Of a stretch of 64,000 nucleotides of DNA, positions 1 to 9,938 are shown piece by piece. The position numbers and the translations under genes were made by a program. Origin of the DNA: Pararhodonellum marinum (GTDB lineage Bacteria; Bacteroidota; Bacteroidia; Cytophagales; Cyclobacteriaceae); assembly GCF_015354735.1 (NCBI RefSeq), contig NZ_JACEFJ010000014.1, positions 52,792 to 116,791 of the forward strand. The letters run 5' to 3'. A model generated the notes under the pieces. It made no database searches. It was not told the origin of the DNA and saw only the letters and a list, made by a program, of their open reading frames with translations. How positions within the stretch are numbered: position 1 is the first letter of the stretch; each line of letters begins with the position of its first letter.

Positions 1-467
1 TCGGATATGGTGTCGGTAGGCTGGTGCTTTGGAGCAAAAAGGACCTAGGAGATAAGCTGTCTATGGGAATGCTTAAAGACAGACAAATCCGCAAAATAGC
101 CATCGCCAACCCCAGGCATGCCCCTTATGGCCAAAGAGCAGAAGAGACATTGAAACACCTGGATCTTTATGATACGGTTCGATCCAAATTGGTGTTTGGT
201 GAAAATATCGCCCAAGCCTCCCAGTTTGTCAGCAGCGGGGCCGCAGACATTGGAATCATAGCCTTATCTCTTGCACTTTCTCCCAATATGAAAAAAATAA
301 ATCATACCTACTACCTGATTCCCGAATCCCACCACCAACCCTTGCTCCAAGGTGCTGTATTGCTCAAAAAACCGGAATCGGACCCCAGAGCTGGTAATTT
401 TCTTGATTTTGTGAAAGGGGAGCAGGCAAGTTTGATTTTGTTACACTATGGTTTTTCCAAACCCTGA
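1..467 (+). CDS. modA: Molybdate ABC transporter substrate-binding protein ModA, C-terminal part
   Basis: This is the periplasmic protein that captures molybdate (or tungstate) and delivers it to the ModBC permease. The frame is open from base 3, so the gene begins before the window; GYGVGRLVLWS at the edge is the ModA lobe-hinge region, and a GTG at 24 is internal. The visible part carries the IANPRHAPYG and GAADIGIIALSLA stretches typical of the second lobe. The stop at 465-467 lies five bases before the modB start, so modABC is one operon. Family assignment is firm; the N-terminus and signal peptide cannot be seen. Confidence 0.92.
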   Translation, partial: GYGVGRLVLWSKKDLGDKLSMGMLKDRQIRKIAIANPRHAPYGQRAEETLKHLDLYDTVRSKLVFGENIAQASQFVSSGAADIGIIALSLALSPNMKKINHTYYLIPESHHQPLLQGAVLLKKPESDPRAGNFLDFVKGEQASLILLHYGFSKP

Positions 468-472
468 CCAAA

Positions 473-1150
473 ATGATGGATTACGGTCCTTTTATACTGT
501 CCTTACAATTGGCTTTGGTGACTACCATCCTACTTTTTTTGTTGGGGGTACCTTTGGCTTATTGGTTGGCTTTCAATCCCAGAAAATACAAAATCTTTTT
601 GGAGGCAATTGTGGCATTGCCATTGGTACTTCCTCCCACAGTGTTGGGATTTTATCTCTTGTTGGCCTTCAGCCCTGAAAATGGTTTGGGTGCTTGGCTG
701 GAAAGAAATTTTGACCTGAGATTGGTTTTCACATTTGAGGGGTTGGTGCTGGCTTCGGTATTTTACAGTTTGCCTTTTATGATACAGCCTTTGCAATCAG
801 GTTTTCGGTCGGTTCCTTATTACCTGGTGGAGGCTGCTTATTCTTTGGGAAAAAGCAGGTGGACGACCTTGAGAAAAGTGATTTTGCCCAATATGTCGGC
901 GGCTATTTTATCGGCCTGCATCCTGACTTTTGCCCATACGATTGGAGAATTTGGCGTGGTGCTGATGGTGGGCGGCAATATTCCGGGAATCACCCAGGTG
1001 GTTTCTATCAGTATCTATGATGAAGTGGAAGCCATGAATTATGGCTTGGCCAACCATTATGCTTTGATACTTTTGGTTTTTTCGTTTTTGATTTTGTCTT
1101 TTGTTTATTTTTTCAATTATCAGCAACGCAAAAACATCAGAATCCTATGA
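473..1150 (+). CDS. modB: Molybdate ABC transporter permease ModB
   Basis: This is the inner-membrane permease subunit of the molybdate importer, 225 residues with about five hydrophobic segments, the usual ModB length. Residues 120-140 (EAAYSLGKSRW and following) form the EAA cytoplasmic loop that contacts the ATPase. The PPTVLGFYLL segment near residue 54 and the HTIGEFGVVLMVGGNIPG segment are characteristic of ModB/CysTW permeases. The start follows modA by five bases and the stop overlaps the modC start (ATGA), which indicates translational coupling. Molybdate rather than sulfate is supported by the adjacent ModA. Confidence 0.95.
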   Translation: MMDYGPFILSLQLALVTTILLFLLGVPLAYWLAFNPRKYKIFLEAIVALPLVLPPTVLGFYLLLAFSPENGLGAWLERNFDLRLVFTFEGLVLASVFYSLPFMIQPLQSGFRSVPYYLVEAAYSLGKSRWTTLRKVILPNMSAAILSACILTFAHTIGEFGVVLMVGGNIPGITQVVSISIYDEVEAMNYGLANHYALILLVFSFLILSFVYFFNYQQRKNIRIL

Positions 1151-1830
1151 TCAAACTGGATCTTCATAAAAAATTGTACGGCGCTGATGGTTTGATACAA
1201 TTACAGGTGAAAACCGATATCCAAAAAAACGAACTCGTGACCTTGTACGGGCCATCCGGAGCAGGTAAAACCAGCATCATCCGGATGATCGCCGGCTTGA
1301 TGAAGCCTGATCTGGGAAGTATTTTGGTGAATGAAGAGACATGGTTTGATAGCCAGCAAAAAATTCATCTCAGAACGCAGGAAAGGCCTATAGGCATGGT
1401 TTTCCAGGAGTATTCCCTTTTCCCCAACATGACGGTTTTCGGTAACTTGAAATTTGCTTTACCCAGAGATGCCTCTGAAGACATCATTGAGGAAATGTTG
1501 GATACCATAGGGCTTCAAAATTTAAGAGATAAAAAAACCAATTGGCTATCGGGTGGTCAAAAACAGCGGGTAGGCCTTGCTAGAGCCTTGGTCCGCAAAC
1601 CTTCCATTTTATTGTTGGATGAACCCTTGTCTTCATTGGATACCAATATGAGGGTTAAACTCCAGGATGATATTCTGAATTTTCACAAAAAGTATGGTCT
1701 TACCACCATTTTGGTTTCCCATGATTTTCACGAGGTCCAAAAAATGTCTGACAGGGTCCTATTGATAGAAAACGGAAAAATTGAATCGGAAGGAAAGGTA
1801 GGGGAGGTTTTTAAGGAGACATGGAAGTAG
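1147..1830 (+). CDS. modC: Molybdate ABC transporter ATP-binding protein ModC, short form without TOBE domain
   Basis: This is the ATPase subunit that powers molybdate import. In its 227 residues I see Walker A GPSGAGKT (35-42), signature LSGGQ (134-138), Walker B ILLLDEP (154-160), the SSLD D-loop and the switch histidine in SHD. Enterobacterial ModC is about 350 residues because a C-terminal TOBE/Mop domain binds molybdate and regulates transport; here the protein stops right after the nucleotide-binding domain. It overlaps modB by four bases. The missing regulatory domain looks natural, not a frameshift, because no TOBE-like sequence follows. Confidence 0.92.
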   Translation: MIKLDLHKKLYGADGLIQLQVKTDIQKNELVTLYGPSGAGKTSIIRMIAGLMKPDLGSILVNEETWFDSQQKIHLRTQERPIGMVFQEYSLFPNMTVFGNLKFALPRDASEDIIEEMLDTIGLQNLRDKKTNWLSGGQKQRVGLARALVRKPSILLLDEPLSSLDTNMRVKLQDDILNFHKKYGLTTILVSHDFHEVQKMSDRVLLIENGKIESEGKVGEVFKETWK

Positions 1831-2060
1831 TAAAAATTAAATGATTATTCAAGATCTTTTGGTGTAAAAGATCATTGATTTCTATTTGTATTTCACCTTT
1901 AAACCACAGTTGGTTTATTCAAAACAATTGTTTAATTCCTTCCATAACTACCATTCTTTTAAAAAATTCAAGCCTTGTCCTTTGGCTTTAGGCCATACTT
2001 TGTTAATTTGAGATAAGTCAAAAGTTAGGAGGGAAAAAATCCTATATAAAAACCCAAAAT

Positions 2061-2837
2061 ATGATAAAAGACGGAAAAGAGCAGTTTTCACCTTTGGTTA
2101 ATCCTGAAGAGGAGGCATTTTTTGCGGGACCTCAGACACGTTGGAAGGAATTTAAATTTGTCATCAAGGTGGTTTTGGAGTTTATCAGGGGATTCCGGAT
2201 GCTCCATTTCGTTGGTCCTTGTGTGACGGTATTCGGATCGGCTAGGTTTGAGGAAGACGACTTCTATTACAAGATGGGGGTTACAGTAGGGGAAAGGCTC
2301 AGTAAAATGGGATTTACGGTTATGACTGGAGGTGGGCCGGGAATCATGGAAGCTGCCAACCGGGGTGCCAAAAACGTGGGTGGCAAATCTGTCGGCTGTA
2401 ACATCATTTTGCCCTTCGAACAGCATCCCAACCCTTACTTGGACAAATGGATGAATTTTAAGTATTTCTTTGTTCGTAAAGTGTTGCTCTCTAAATATAG
2501 TTACGCTTTTGTAGTCATGCCTGGTGGATTTGGGACCCTTGACGAATTTTTTGAGGCCCTGACCCTGATACAGACGAAAATCATGAAACGTTTTCCGGTA
2601 GTGCTTGTCTGCAGTGATTTTCACAAAGACCTTTATGCTTACATCAAGCATATGGCAGAGTATGGTACCATCAACAAAAGTGATTTGGAACTCTTTATTT
2701 TGACTGACTCCATTGATGAAATGGAAGCACATATCCGTAAATTTGCTATCGATGGATTTGGCCTTATAAGAAAACAACCCATCGAGCCATCTACTTTGTT
2801 GGGTGAGAAGGAAGAAGTGATTGAAAAAAAATCATAA
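2061..2837 (+). CDS. LOG-family protein (cytokinin riboside 5'-monophosphate phosphoribohydrolase-like)
   Basis: This is a LOG/TIGR00730-family protein of 258 residues. Residues 90-100 give [11 protein letters not shown] and residues 154-162 PGGFGTLDE, the paired nucleotide-binding and catalytic motifs of the family. Characterised members hydrolyse nucleoside monophosphates at the N-glycosidic bond, but the bacterial role is often unknown and may be nucleotide clean-up. The N-terminal 50 residues before VTVFGSARF are an extension seen in the longer LOG type. It stands alone, 230 bases after modC and 53 before cbpA, on the same strand. Confidence 0.88.
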   Translation: MIKDGKEQFSPLVNPEEEAFFAGPQTRWKEFKFVIKVVLEFIRGFRMLHFVGPCVTVFGSARFEEDDFYYKMGVTVGERLSKMGFTVMTGGGPGIMEAANRGAKNVGGKSVGCNIILPFEQHPNPYLDKWMNFKYFFVRKVLLSKYSYAFVVMPGGFGTLDEFFEALTLIQTKIMKRFPVVLVCSDFHKDLYAYIKHMAEYGTINKSDLELFILTDSIDEMEAHIRKFAIDGFGLIRKQPIEPSTLLGEKEEVIEKKS

Positions 2838-2890
2838 TTTCGGTTTTTCTGCTTTTTTTCTTAAGTATCAAATTTGAAGCTTATTCACTT

Positions 2891-3811
2891 ATGGACTTTA
2901 TAGATTACTACAGGGTATTAGAGATCGAGAACTCTGCCAAACCAGAAGACATCAAAAAAGCCTATCGGAAATTGGCTAGAAAGTACCATCCTGACCTCAA
3001 CCCCAATGACAAGGAGGCAGAGCTCAAGTTCAAGCAAATCAATGAAGCCAATGAAGTGCTTAGCGATCCTGAAAAAAGGAAAAAATATGATCAGTACGGC
3101 AAAGACTGGAAGCATGCAGAAGCCTTTGAGAAAGCGGGAAGAAGTTCGGGTACCCGGCCAAGTGGAGGAGGGCAACGGGCTTATTCCGGAAGGTTCTCTG
3201 AAGAAGATTTTTCAGATTTTTTCAGTTCAATGTTTGGTGGAGGTTCACACCGGGATTTTGGGGGACAAAGAGGGAGTGAGGTACGGTATAAAGGCCACGA
3301 TTTCAAAGCTGAATTGCAGCTTCCTCTTTCAGCCATTTACACCACACAAAAGCATACCCTTACAATAGAAGGCAAAAATATACGGATCAATGTGCCAGCC
3401 GGGATTGAGGACGGGCAGACCATCAAAATCAAGGGATATGGGGGAGAGGGAATAAATGGGGGACCTAAAGGTGATCTTTTCATCACCTTTGTCATTCAAA
3501 ATGATACGCGTTTTCAAAGGGAAGGAAGTGATCTGCATGTTCAGGAAAAACTGGACCTTTATACCGCTGTTTTGGGAGGAGAAATCCAGGTGGAGACTTT
3601 TGATGGTAAGGTCAGGCTCAAAGTACAGGCTGGCACTCAAAATGATACCAAAGTCCGGTTGAAAGGGAAGGGGTTTCCTGTTTATAAAAAGGAAGGACAG
3701 TTTGGGGATCTTTATGTAACTTATAAAGTGACAATACCCCAACAGCTATCGGATAAAGAAAAGGAATTGTTCACTGAATTGGCTAAACTCAGATCTCATG
3801 AAAAAAACTGA
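2891..3811 (+). CDS. cbpA: DnaJ-type co-chaperone CbpA (curved-DNA-binding protein family)
   Basis: This is a class II J-protein of 306 residues that stimulates DnaK. The J domain occupies residues 5-70 with HPD at 33-35. A Gly/Phe-rich linker (about 80-130, including the SSMFGGG region) follows, then the two beta-sandwich substrate-binding domains of DnaJ_C. There is no CxxCxGxG zinc finger, which separates it from true DnaJ. The 3' end overlaps the next gene, its modulator CbpM, by 14 bases, confirming the CbpA type. Whether it binds curved DNA here is not shown by the sequence. Confidence 0.93.
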   Translation: MDFIDYYRVLEIENSAKPEDIKKAYRKLARKYHPDLNPNDKEAELKFKQINEANEVLSDPEKRKKYDQYGKDWKHAEAFEKAGRSSGTRPSGGGQRAYSGRFSEEDFSDFFSSMFGGGSHRDFGGQRGSEVRYKGHDFKAELQLPLSAIYTTQKHTLTIEGKNIRINVPAGIEDGQTIKIKGYGGEGINGGPKGDLFITFVIQNDTRFQREGSDLHVQEKLDLYTAVLGGEIQVETFDGKVRLKVQAGTQNDTKVRLKGKGFPVYKKEGQFGDLYVTYKVTIPQQLSDKEKELFTELAKLRSHEKN

Positions 3812-4091
3812 AATGATTACCATTCAAACCTTTTGCACTTATCATGGTGTGGAGGACAGTTTGATTTATAGGCTGGAGGAGGTTGGACTGATCAACGTGT
3901 ACGAAATTGAGGAACAGAAGTACCTGGAAGAAGATAAGCTATCCGAATTGGAGAGGCTGGTAAGAATTTATAAAGATCTTGGACTAAGCCCCGAGGGAAT
4001 CGATGTGGTGGTTCAGTTATTGGAAAAGATCGACCGCTTGCAACAAGAAAACAATTATTTACTTCAAAAAATTAGGCGTTTAGATCAATAG
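3798..4091 (+). CDS. cbpM: Chaperone modulator CbpM
   Basis: This is a 97-residue protein related to MerR-like helix-turn-helix folds. In enterobacteria CbpM binds the J domain of CbpA and inhibits its co-chaperone and DNA-binding activity. The N-terminal part ([26 protein letters not shown]) has the CbpM/MerR pattern, and the C-terminal part from about residue 70 is a short coiled coil rich in Leu, Gln and Lys. The reading frame begins 14 bases inside cbpA, so the two are probably made in fixed proportion. Sequence identity across phyla is low, so context carries much of the assignment. Confidence 0.85.
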   Translation: MKKTEMITIQTFCTYHGVEDSLIYRLEEVGLINVYEIEEQKYLEEDKLSELERLVRIYKDLGLSPEGIDVVVQLLEKIDRLQQENNYLLQKIRRLDQ

Positions 4092-4376
4092 ATCATGGTA
4101 AATTGCAGGTGAAAACTCTTTTCCGAAGGCCTATTTATTTGCCGAATAAGGTAAATGAAATACACTTTTAGCCCATTCATTTACAAAAGTTAGGTGATGA
4201 AAAAAATTAAAAGTAGGATTAATTTGAAAAATTGACTTTTTTTGTGAAATTAGTTATACTAACATTGAGTTGAATATCAAAATTTTCGTTAAGCATTAGC
4301 TAAGTTTTATAAAATTTTATTCTTCATTATCCCTTTCCGTCATATACCTTATCAAAAACACTAAATCCCTACGATC

Positions 4377-4985
4377 ATGCCTAAAGAAATCATAGAAAAA
4401 TTGCAATACAAGGTTAAAAACTGGTGGCTTACTCTGGTATTGGGAATCCTCTTTATTCTGGTAGGAATCTGGACCATGGCTACTCCTTTATCCAGTTTTG
4501 TAAGTTTGAGTATATTGTTTGGTGTAATCATGTTTGTTTCAGGAGTGACAGAATTAACTTTCTCTATTTCTAACCGAAAAGAAATTGATAATTGGGGTTG
4601 GCATTTTGCTGGGGCCATCGTGGACTTTATCATTGGGGCCATGCTCCTGTTTTATCCTGGCCTGACGATGGCTGTACTTCCATTGATGGTGGCTTTTTAT
4701 TTTATGTTTAAAGGTTTCGCCGGAATCGGTGCTTCTATGGACATCCGTCGTGCCGGCGTCGCAGGATGGGGATGGGGGTTGTTTTTTGGAATAGTCTCCA
4801 TGTTGCTCGGGATCATGATTGTTTTTAACCCGATGATTGGGGGATTGGCCATTGTTTATTTTACAGGTATGGCATTTATAGTCATCGGTCTTATCAAAAT
4901 CTTTATTTCCCTGCAGTTGAGAAAAGTGAGACACAACGTAGCATCCGTAAAAGAAACCATTAAAGCAAAACTGGCATCCGGTTAA
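4377..4985 (+). CDS. HdeD-like DUF308 membrane protein
   Basis: This is a 202-residue integral membrane protein with about six transmembrane segments arranged as repeated hairpins, the layout of the DUF308/HdeD family. HdeD is linked to acid resistance in E. coli, but the mechanism is unknown and most homologues have no assigned role. The first 14 residues and the last 25 are polar and positively charged. The gene is monocistronic, preceded by 285 AT-rich bases with no recognised feature and convergent with the SLC13 gene. A general envelope-stress role is inference. Confidence 0.8.
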   Translation: MPKEIIEKLQYKVKNWWLTLVLGILFILVGIWTMATPLSSFVSLSILFGVIMFVSGVTELTFSISNRKEIDNWGWHFAGAIVDFIIGAMLLFYPGLTMAVLPLMVAFYFMFKGFAGIGASMDIRRAGVAGWGWGLFFGIVSMLLGIMIVFNPMIGGLAIVYFTGMAFIVIGLIKIFISLQLRKVRHNVASVKETIKAKLASG

Positions 4986-5006
4986 TTCTATTTCTTGCTT
5001 TTTGAT

Positions 5007-6785
5007 TTAACCTGATAAAGGCCAGAAATATAGGATCAAAGGAATTGAGATGACAGTGATCAAGATCTCAAGAGGCAGGCCCAATCTCAGGTAATCGGCA
5101 AACTTGTAGCCACCAGGCCCCATGACTAGGGCGTTGCTTTGATGGCCTATGGGTGTCAAAAACGCACAGGAAGCACCTACAGCTACGGCCATGAGAAAAG
5201 GATCACCTGCGACTCCCATGCCTGAAGCTACACTTATGGCGATCGGAGCCATCAAGACTACGGTAGCAGCATTGTTGATGATGGCCGAGAGCAGCATGGT
5301 GACTACCAAGACCAGTCCAAGAATGGCCCATTCGGGTAAGAAGTCTTTTAGGATTAAAATCTGCTCTGCAATAGAAGTGGCACCCCCGGAGGTTTCCAAA
5401 GCAGTTCCCAATGGTAGCAGCGCCCCCAACAAAATAATGACTGGCCAATCCACCCCATTGTACACCTCACGAAGTGGAATGACCTTGGTCAGAACCATAA
5501 GCAAAGCAGCCAATGTGAAAGCTACCTGTACTTCCATCCAACCAGTAATGGTTAGACCTAAAGCCAAACCAAAAATTCCCAAGGACAAAAGGATGTTCTT
5601 TGGCTGACCTAAGTTAAGTCCCCGGTCGGCTAAGGGCAAACAGCCCATTCTCTCCAGTGCTTCATCTATGCGGTCACTTTCGCCCTGTACCAGGATGACA
5701 TCTCCTACTTGGAATTTCACATGATCGATTCTTTTTCTTATTTTCTCACTTTGGCGCGAAATGGCCAGCAGGTTGACACCAAACCTATAACTCATCTGCA
5801 TAGAGGCCGCAGATCGGTTGATGATTCTGGCATTGTCCATGACTACAGCTTCTACCAATGAGATATTAACCGCCTCTCTTTCAGATTTTTCTGATCCTTT
5901 TTCTTCTCCTTCAAGTTTGGTTTTGGAATCTTCGATAAACTCTTTGATATCTTCCGGGTCACCTTGAATGGTGATGATGTCATCCTTTTTAAAGACAAAA
6001 TCTCTTCCAGGAGCAAAGGTCATTTGTCTATTCCGGATGATGTTGAGTACCTGAATATTGCCTCTGGTAAATTCATGGATAGCACTCCTTGGCTCATCTT
6101 TGAGCTTAGAATCTTCCGTGATTTTGACTTCAGTGATATAATCATCAATGTTAAATTTATTTTTCCCATTTTCATTAGAAACCCTTTTGGGCACCAGTCG
6201 CCAACCTACCAGCACAATAAAAACCAATCCGATCACAGCCAAAACAATTCCGACAGGTGCAAAGTCAAACATCTTGAACCTACTCCCGAATTGCTCTGCG
6301 CGGATCATGGAGACGATGATATTCGGGGGTGTTCCGATTAGGGTGATCATTCCTCCCAGAAGGGAAGCAAAAGCAATGGGCATGAGATAGCTTGAAGGAG
6401 ATTGTCCGCTTTTTTGGGCAATGTGCACTGCCAAAGGCATTGTCATGGCCAAAGCGCCGACATTGTTCATAAAGGCCGAAGCAAAACAAACCATGGTGCA
6501 AAGAAACGCTAGCTGCAGCGTAAAACTCATGTTTTTCTCCATCACCCACCGGGCTAGAAACTCAATCAATCCCGATCTTGAAAGCCCGTGACTGACCACC
6601 AGGATCATGGCTACGGTCACGACGGCAGGATGCGCAAATCCCAAAAAAGCATCCTCACCTGGAACCAGGCCAAAAATAACCAAAGTCAAAAGACAAATGA
6701 TGGCAACCAGATCATACCGTATCTTCCCCCAGATAAATAGTACCAATGCCAAAAGTAAAGTGGAAAAAACGATGATTTGCTCCAT
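5007..6785 (-). CDS. SLC13/DASS-family permease with two RCK-C (TrkA-C) domains
   Basis: This is a polytopic permease of 592 residues. The membrane parts at both ends (about residues 1-200 and 390-590) flank a soluble centre holding two TrkA-C-like domains, the layout of the SLC13 Na+/anion symporter group (sulfate, dicarboxylates). ASLLGGMITLIGTPPNII and NNAATVVLMAPIAIS are the paired re-entrant motifs containing the substrate- and sodium-binding SNT-like sequences. I chose the ATG at 6785 (MEQIIVF) over a TTG 51 bases upstream. It lies 57 bases after the ZIP gene on the same strand, probably co-transcribed. The substrate cannot be read from sequence. Confidence 0.88.
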   Translation of the reverse strand: MEQIIVFSTLLLALVLFIWGKIRYDLVAIICLLTLVIFGLVPGEDAFLGFAHPAVVTVAMILVVSHGLSRSGLIEFLARWVMEKNMSFTLQLAFLCTMVCFASAFMNNVGALAMTMPLAVHIAQKSGQSPSSYLMPIAFASLLGGMITLIGTPPNIIVSMIRAEQFGSRFKMFDFAPVGIVLAVIGLVFIVLVGWRLVPKRVSNENGKNKFNIDDYITEVKITEDSKLKDEPRSAIHEFTRGNIQVLNIIRNRQMTFAPGRDFVFKKDDIITIQGDPEDIKEFIEDSKTKLEGEEKGSEKSEREAVNISLVEAVVMDNARIINRSAASMQMSYRFGVNLLAISRQSEKIRKRIDHVKFQVGDVILVQGESDRIDEALERMGCLPLADRGLNLGQPKNILLSLGIFGLALGLTITGWMEVQVAFTLAALLMVLTKVIPLREVYNGVDWPVIILLGALLPLGTALETSGGATSIAEQILILKDFLPEWAILGLVLVVTMLLSAIINNAATVVLMAPIAISVASGMGVAGDPFLMAVAVGASCAFLTPIGHQSNALVMGPGGYKFADYLRLGLPLEILITVISIPLILYFWPLSG

Positions 6786-6842
6786 GAATTGCAGTTTTGG
6801 TAGATAAAATACGAATAAAATCGCGAAGTCAATCAAAAATAA

Positions 6843-7670
6843 TCAACCCAAAGCCACATCCAAAATCATCATAATGATAAATCCCCCAATAAAACCAAGG
6901 ACAGCTAAATCTGTAAATTTATCCCGTTGTGTCTCAGGAATAACTTCTTCCACTACCACAAAAATCATGGCGCCCGCTGCAAAAGATAGCGCAAATGGTA
7001 AAATAGCTTCCATATGGACTACAGCAACCGCTCCCAATACACCTGCTATCGGCTCGACTAATGCTGATGCCTGACCATACATAAAACTTTTTCTTCGACT
7101 AATTCCCTGTCGGCGAAGTGGAATGGAGACAGCCATTCCCTCAGGGAAATTCTGAATCCCGATCCCGATTGCCAAAGCGATAGCTGCGGTTAAACTTGCC
7201 CCTTCCATACCGTTCGCAGCCGCTCCGAAAAGGATGCCCACCGCTAAACCTTCCGGGATGTTGTGTAAGGTTATGGCCAAGAGCAACAAGGTGCTTTTGT
7301 GCCAAGCTGTTTTTACCCCTTCTGTTTCTTTGGTTGCAAAATTGATATGCAGGTGGGGCATGATTTTGTCAAGGCCAAAAATGAATAGGGCCCCAAACAA
7401 AAACCCTACCGCTGCAGGAAACCAGGGCATGTGTGGATAGTCCTTCTCTGCATGACTGATGCTTGGAGCCAATAGGGACCAAAAACTTGCAGCCACCATG
7501 ACTCCTCCGGTAAAACCCAACATGGTGTCAAAAACACCACGGTTGATTTTTTTGAAGAAAAATACCAGAGAGGCCCCAAGTGCTGTCAGAAACCAAGTAA
7601 AAAGGGTTGCAATCAATGCACTTCTGACGGGTCCGATTTCTTGGAACAAGGTCTCAAGATATTTTATCAT
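6843..7670 (-). CDS. ZIP-family divalent metal transporter
   Basis: This is a ZIP (SLC39) transporter of about 275 residues with eight predicted membrane segments. The diagnostic metal-binding helices are present: HNIPEGLAVG in helix four and NFPEGMAVS in helix five, and VVEEVIPE in the seventh region. Members import Zn2+, Fe2+ or related cations. I take the ATG at 7670 as the start; the frame also opens at a TTG two codons earlier. The gene precedes the SLC13 permease with 57 bases between them, so they likely share a transcript, although no functional link is known. Confidence 0.9.
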   Translation of the reverse strand: MIKYLETLFQEIGPVRSALIATLFTWFLTALGASLVFFFKKINRGVFDTMLGFTGGVMVAASFWSLLAPSISHAEKDYPHMPWFPAAVGFLFGALFIFGLDKIMPHLHINFATKETEGVKTAWHKSTLLLLAITLHNIPEGLAVGILFGAAANGMEGASLTAAIALAIGIGIQNFPEGMAVSIPLRRQGISRRKSFMYGQASALVEPIAGVLGAVAVVHMEAILPFALSFAAGAMIFVVVEEVIPETQRDKFTDLAVLGFIGGFIIMMILDVALG

Positions 7671-8302
7671 AACCAATGATAGGGTAAAGACATAATTTCA
7701 AAAATACTTAATAATTTGAATGCTTTTGTATTGCCCATGAAATATTACCTTTTTACCATTTCCAAACAGGTGACAAAAATCCCTCATTTTAAGCCTATGC
7801 CATTGAATTTCAAAAGAATTCATATATCTTGCCAAACTGAATTAAGATTGTTTAGATGTTAATACTTCTATCCTGTTACATTCGTTAAAAAGGATAAGTG
7901 ACGATTGGCTGGATAAAAAGTTAAATGATCCTGTTTTGGCAGAGGAAGAACAGTGAGGCCATTTGATAAATCAAGCTCCATGATTGTTTTGACTCATGTG
8001 ACTTGATCCAGCGGAAAATTTTTAGCAATGATCATCTGGTATCCATTTCCAATGACAGCTGAAATTCTCCACTTTGATTTTTTCAAAACATTCCAATAAA
8101 AATAACGTCTGTTATCTTTATTGAAGCAATATATTTTGAAAAAAGAGTATCTTGTATTTAAATTCGTGTTTTCACCCAAAGCACAAACACACTGACCTTA
8201 AAGAAGGTTATTGAAAAAGGTAACGGTTTTGATTTTGACGATTTTGTTTTTTTCGAATGATAAACTGTTTGAATGTTTGATTAAAAAATTTTTATATTTT
8301 AA
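7671..8302. other. Intergenic stretch without a recognisable gene
   Basis: This divergent, AT-rich gap of about 630 bases separates the ZIP gene from the VOC gene. An open frame at about 7849-7953 encodes a short stretch (SDDWLDKKLNDPVL) ending in a stop, but it has no start codon; it could be a decayed gene end. A 61-codon frame on the reverse strand has no family signature. I see no RNA gene or repeat. Confidence 0.4.
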
Positions 8303-8692
8303 ATGATGAAGACGATGAAAGCAATAACAGTGGAATGGTTCGAAATTCCCGTGAGCGACATGGAAAGAGCAATGAGCTTTTATGAACGCGTTTTTGGTAT
8401 CAAACTATCACATCAAAAACTTGGCGTATTAGATATGGCTTGGTTTCCTTTCAATGATGCCTCTGGCGGCGCAGGGGGTACCTTGGTCAAACACGATGAC
8501 TTTTATGCTCCCAGTACCTCTGGGACCTTGGTATACTTTTCCTCTGAAAATCTGGCGAAGGAATTGCTGAGAGTAGAAAGTGCTGGTGGAAGAGTGCTCA
8601 TTCCCAAAACCCAAATTTCCCCGGAAATAGGCTATATGGCCGTGTTTATAGATTCAGAAGGTAACCGTTTGGCGCTGCATTCAAAAAAATAA
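8303..8692 (+). CDS. VOC-family (glyoxalase/bleomycin-resistance-fold) protein
   Basis: This is a single vicinal-oxygen-chelate domain protein of 129 residues. The start WFEIPVSDMERAMSFYERVFG is the classic first beta-alpha module, and GYMAVFIDSEGNRLALHS is the closing strand of the second module with a metal-ligand-position Glu. Such small proteins are metal-dependent lyases, dioxygenases or binding proteins; the substrate is not predictable. ATG codons at 8303, 8306 and 8315 compete for the start, and no ribosome-binding site decides between them. The gene is monocistronic. Confidence 0.85.
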   Translation: MMKTMKAITVEWFEIPVSDMERAMSFYERVFGIKLSHQKLGVLDMAWFPFNDASGGAGGTLVKHDDFYAPSTSGTLVYFSSENLAKELLRVESAGGRVLIPKTQISPEIGYMAVFIDSEGNRLALHSKK

Positions 8693-8917
8693 AAGCCTAT
8701 GAATTAAATCTACTTCCTTTTTCACTTACATTGAAATATCAAAGCTTTCCTCACTGGTCCACGAACCGGTGGGGAATGTTTTTTTTCGGGAGGTAATGTA
8801 TCCCATCAATGGTTTCCGCTCATTTTACAGTTTTTTTTTCTTTGAAATTCGAACTTTGGGTCTCAATTGATGATTGTCTTTAGAGATAAGATATTCGGCC
8901 AAAACCATCCATTTACT

Positions 8918-9916
8918 ATGAAAGCTATTATCCTAGACCAACAAACCCAAGATAAAATCGCCTATACCTCCTTCGATTTGCCCCCGTTGGAATCCCACCA
9001 AGTAAAGGTTTCTGTAAAAGCTGCTGCACTGAACCATAGAGATGAATGGAGTAGGAAAGGTATGTATCCAAACCTCAAGGATGGCGTAGTTTTGGGTTCT
9101 GATGGGGCAGGAGAGGTGGTGGAAATAGGTTCAGATGTAGCTTCCAAATGGCTTGGCCAAAAGGTGATCATCAACCCCGCTTTAAATTGGGGCAACGACC
9201 AAAGGGTGCAATCCAAAGAATTCAAAATTTTAGGCATGCCAGATCATGGTACCTTTGCCGAATATGTACAGGTACCTGCGGATAGACTATTCCATAAGCC
9301 AGATCACTTAAGTTGGGAAGAAGCAGCTGCTTTGCCACTGGGTGGGTTGACCGCCTTCAGGGCAGTCAGTTATCAAGCCGAGGTAAAGAAAGGTGACAGA
9401 GTCCTTGTGACTGGATTTGGGGGAGGGGTGGCCCAGTTTGCCGCTCAATTCGCACTTTCTTTAGAAGCTGAGGTGTATGTGAGTAGTGGTGACGCTGCCA
9501 AAAGGGATAAGGCCTTGCAGTTGGGGATGAAAGGAGTCTATAATTATAAAGACAAGAACTGGGTCAATGAAGCTCTGGAGGAAGTGGGCGGTTTTGATGT
9601 AATCATCGACTCTGCCATGGGCGATACCCTAACAGGCCTGATAAAAGTCTGTAAACCAGGTGGGAAAATCGTGTTTTTTGGGGCAACATTAGGCAATCCT
9701 CCTTCTGTGGAGGCCAGAAAAATTTTTTGGAATCAAATCAAGCTTATGGGTACCACGATGGGCTCTGACCAGGACTTTGAAGGGATGTTAGCCCATGTAA
9801 ACCAACATAAAATCAAGCCACTCATTGATCAGGTTTTCTCTTTGGAAAATGCCTTAGAAGCCTTTGACCGAATGAAAGAAGGCAAACAATTAGGGAAAAT
9901 CATTTTAAAACCGTAA
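8918..9916 (+). CDS. Zinc-independent quinone oxidoreductase-type MDR dehydrogenase
   Basis: This is a medium-chain dehydrogenase/reductase of 332 residues. The N-terminal GroES-like domain contains LNHRDEWSRKGMYP and LGSDGAGEVVEIG, and the Rossmann domain starts at VLVTGFGGGVAQFAAQFA, the NADPH-binding loop. The cysteine cluster that binds zinc in alcohol dehydrogenases is absent, which points to the quinone/enoyl reductase group (YogA/QOR-like). The frame is open from a TTG at 8867, but MKAIILD at 8918 is the usual family start. It converges on the FabH-like gene with only 22 bases between the stops. Confidence 0.88.
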   Translation: MKAIILDQQTQDKIAYTSFDLPPLESHQVKVSVKAAALNHRDEWSRKGMYPNLKDGVVLGSDGAGEVVEIGSDVASKWLGQKVIINPALNWGNDQRVQSKEFKILGMPDHGTFAEYVQVPADRLFHKPDHLSWEEAAALPLGGLTAFRAVSYQAEVKKGDRVLVTGFGGGVAQFAAQFALSLEAEVYVSSGDAAKRDKALQLGMKGVYNYKDKNWVNEALEEVGGFDVIIDSAMGDTLTGLIKVCKPGGKIVFFGATLGNPPSVEARKIFWNQIKLMGTTMGSDQDFEGMLAHVNQHKIKPLIDQVFSLENALEAFDRMKEGKQLGKIILKP

Positions 9917-9938
9917 TCTCTTCGCTAGGAAAATTTGA

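Noticed and set aside
7849..7953. Short frame ending SDDWLDKKLNDPVL
   Set aside because: There is no start codon and the family is unknown; it may be a decayed gene end, but I cannot support it as a feature.
7994..8179. Reverse open frame of 61 codons
   Set aside because: Composition is like random AT-rich sequence and no motif is present.
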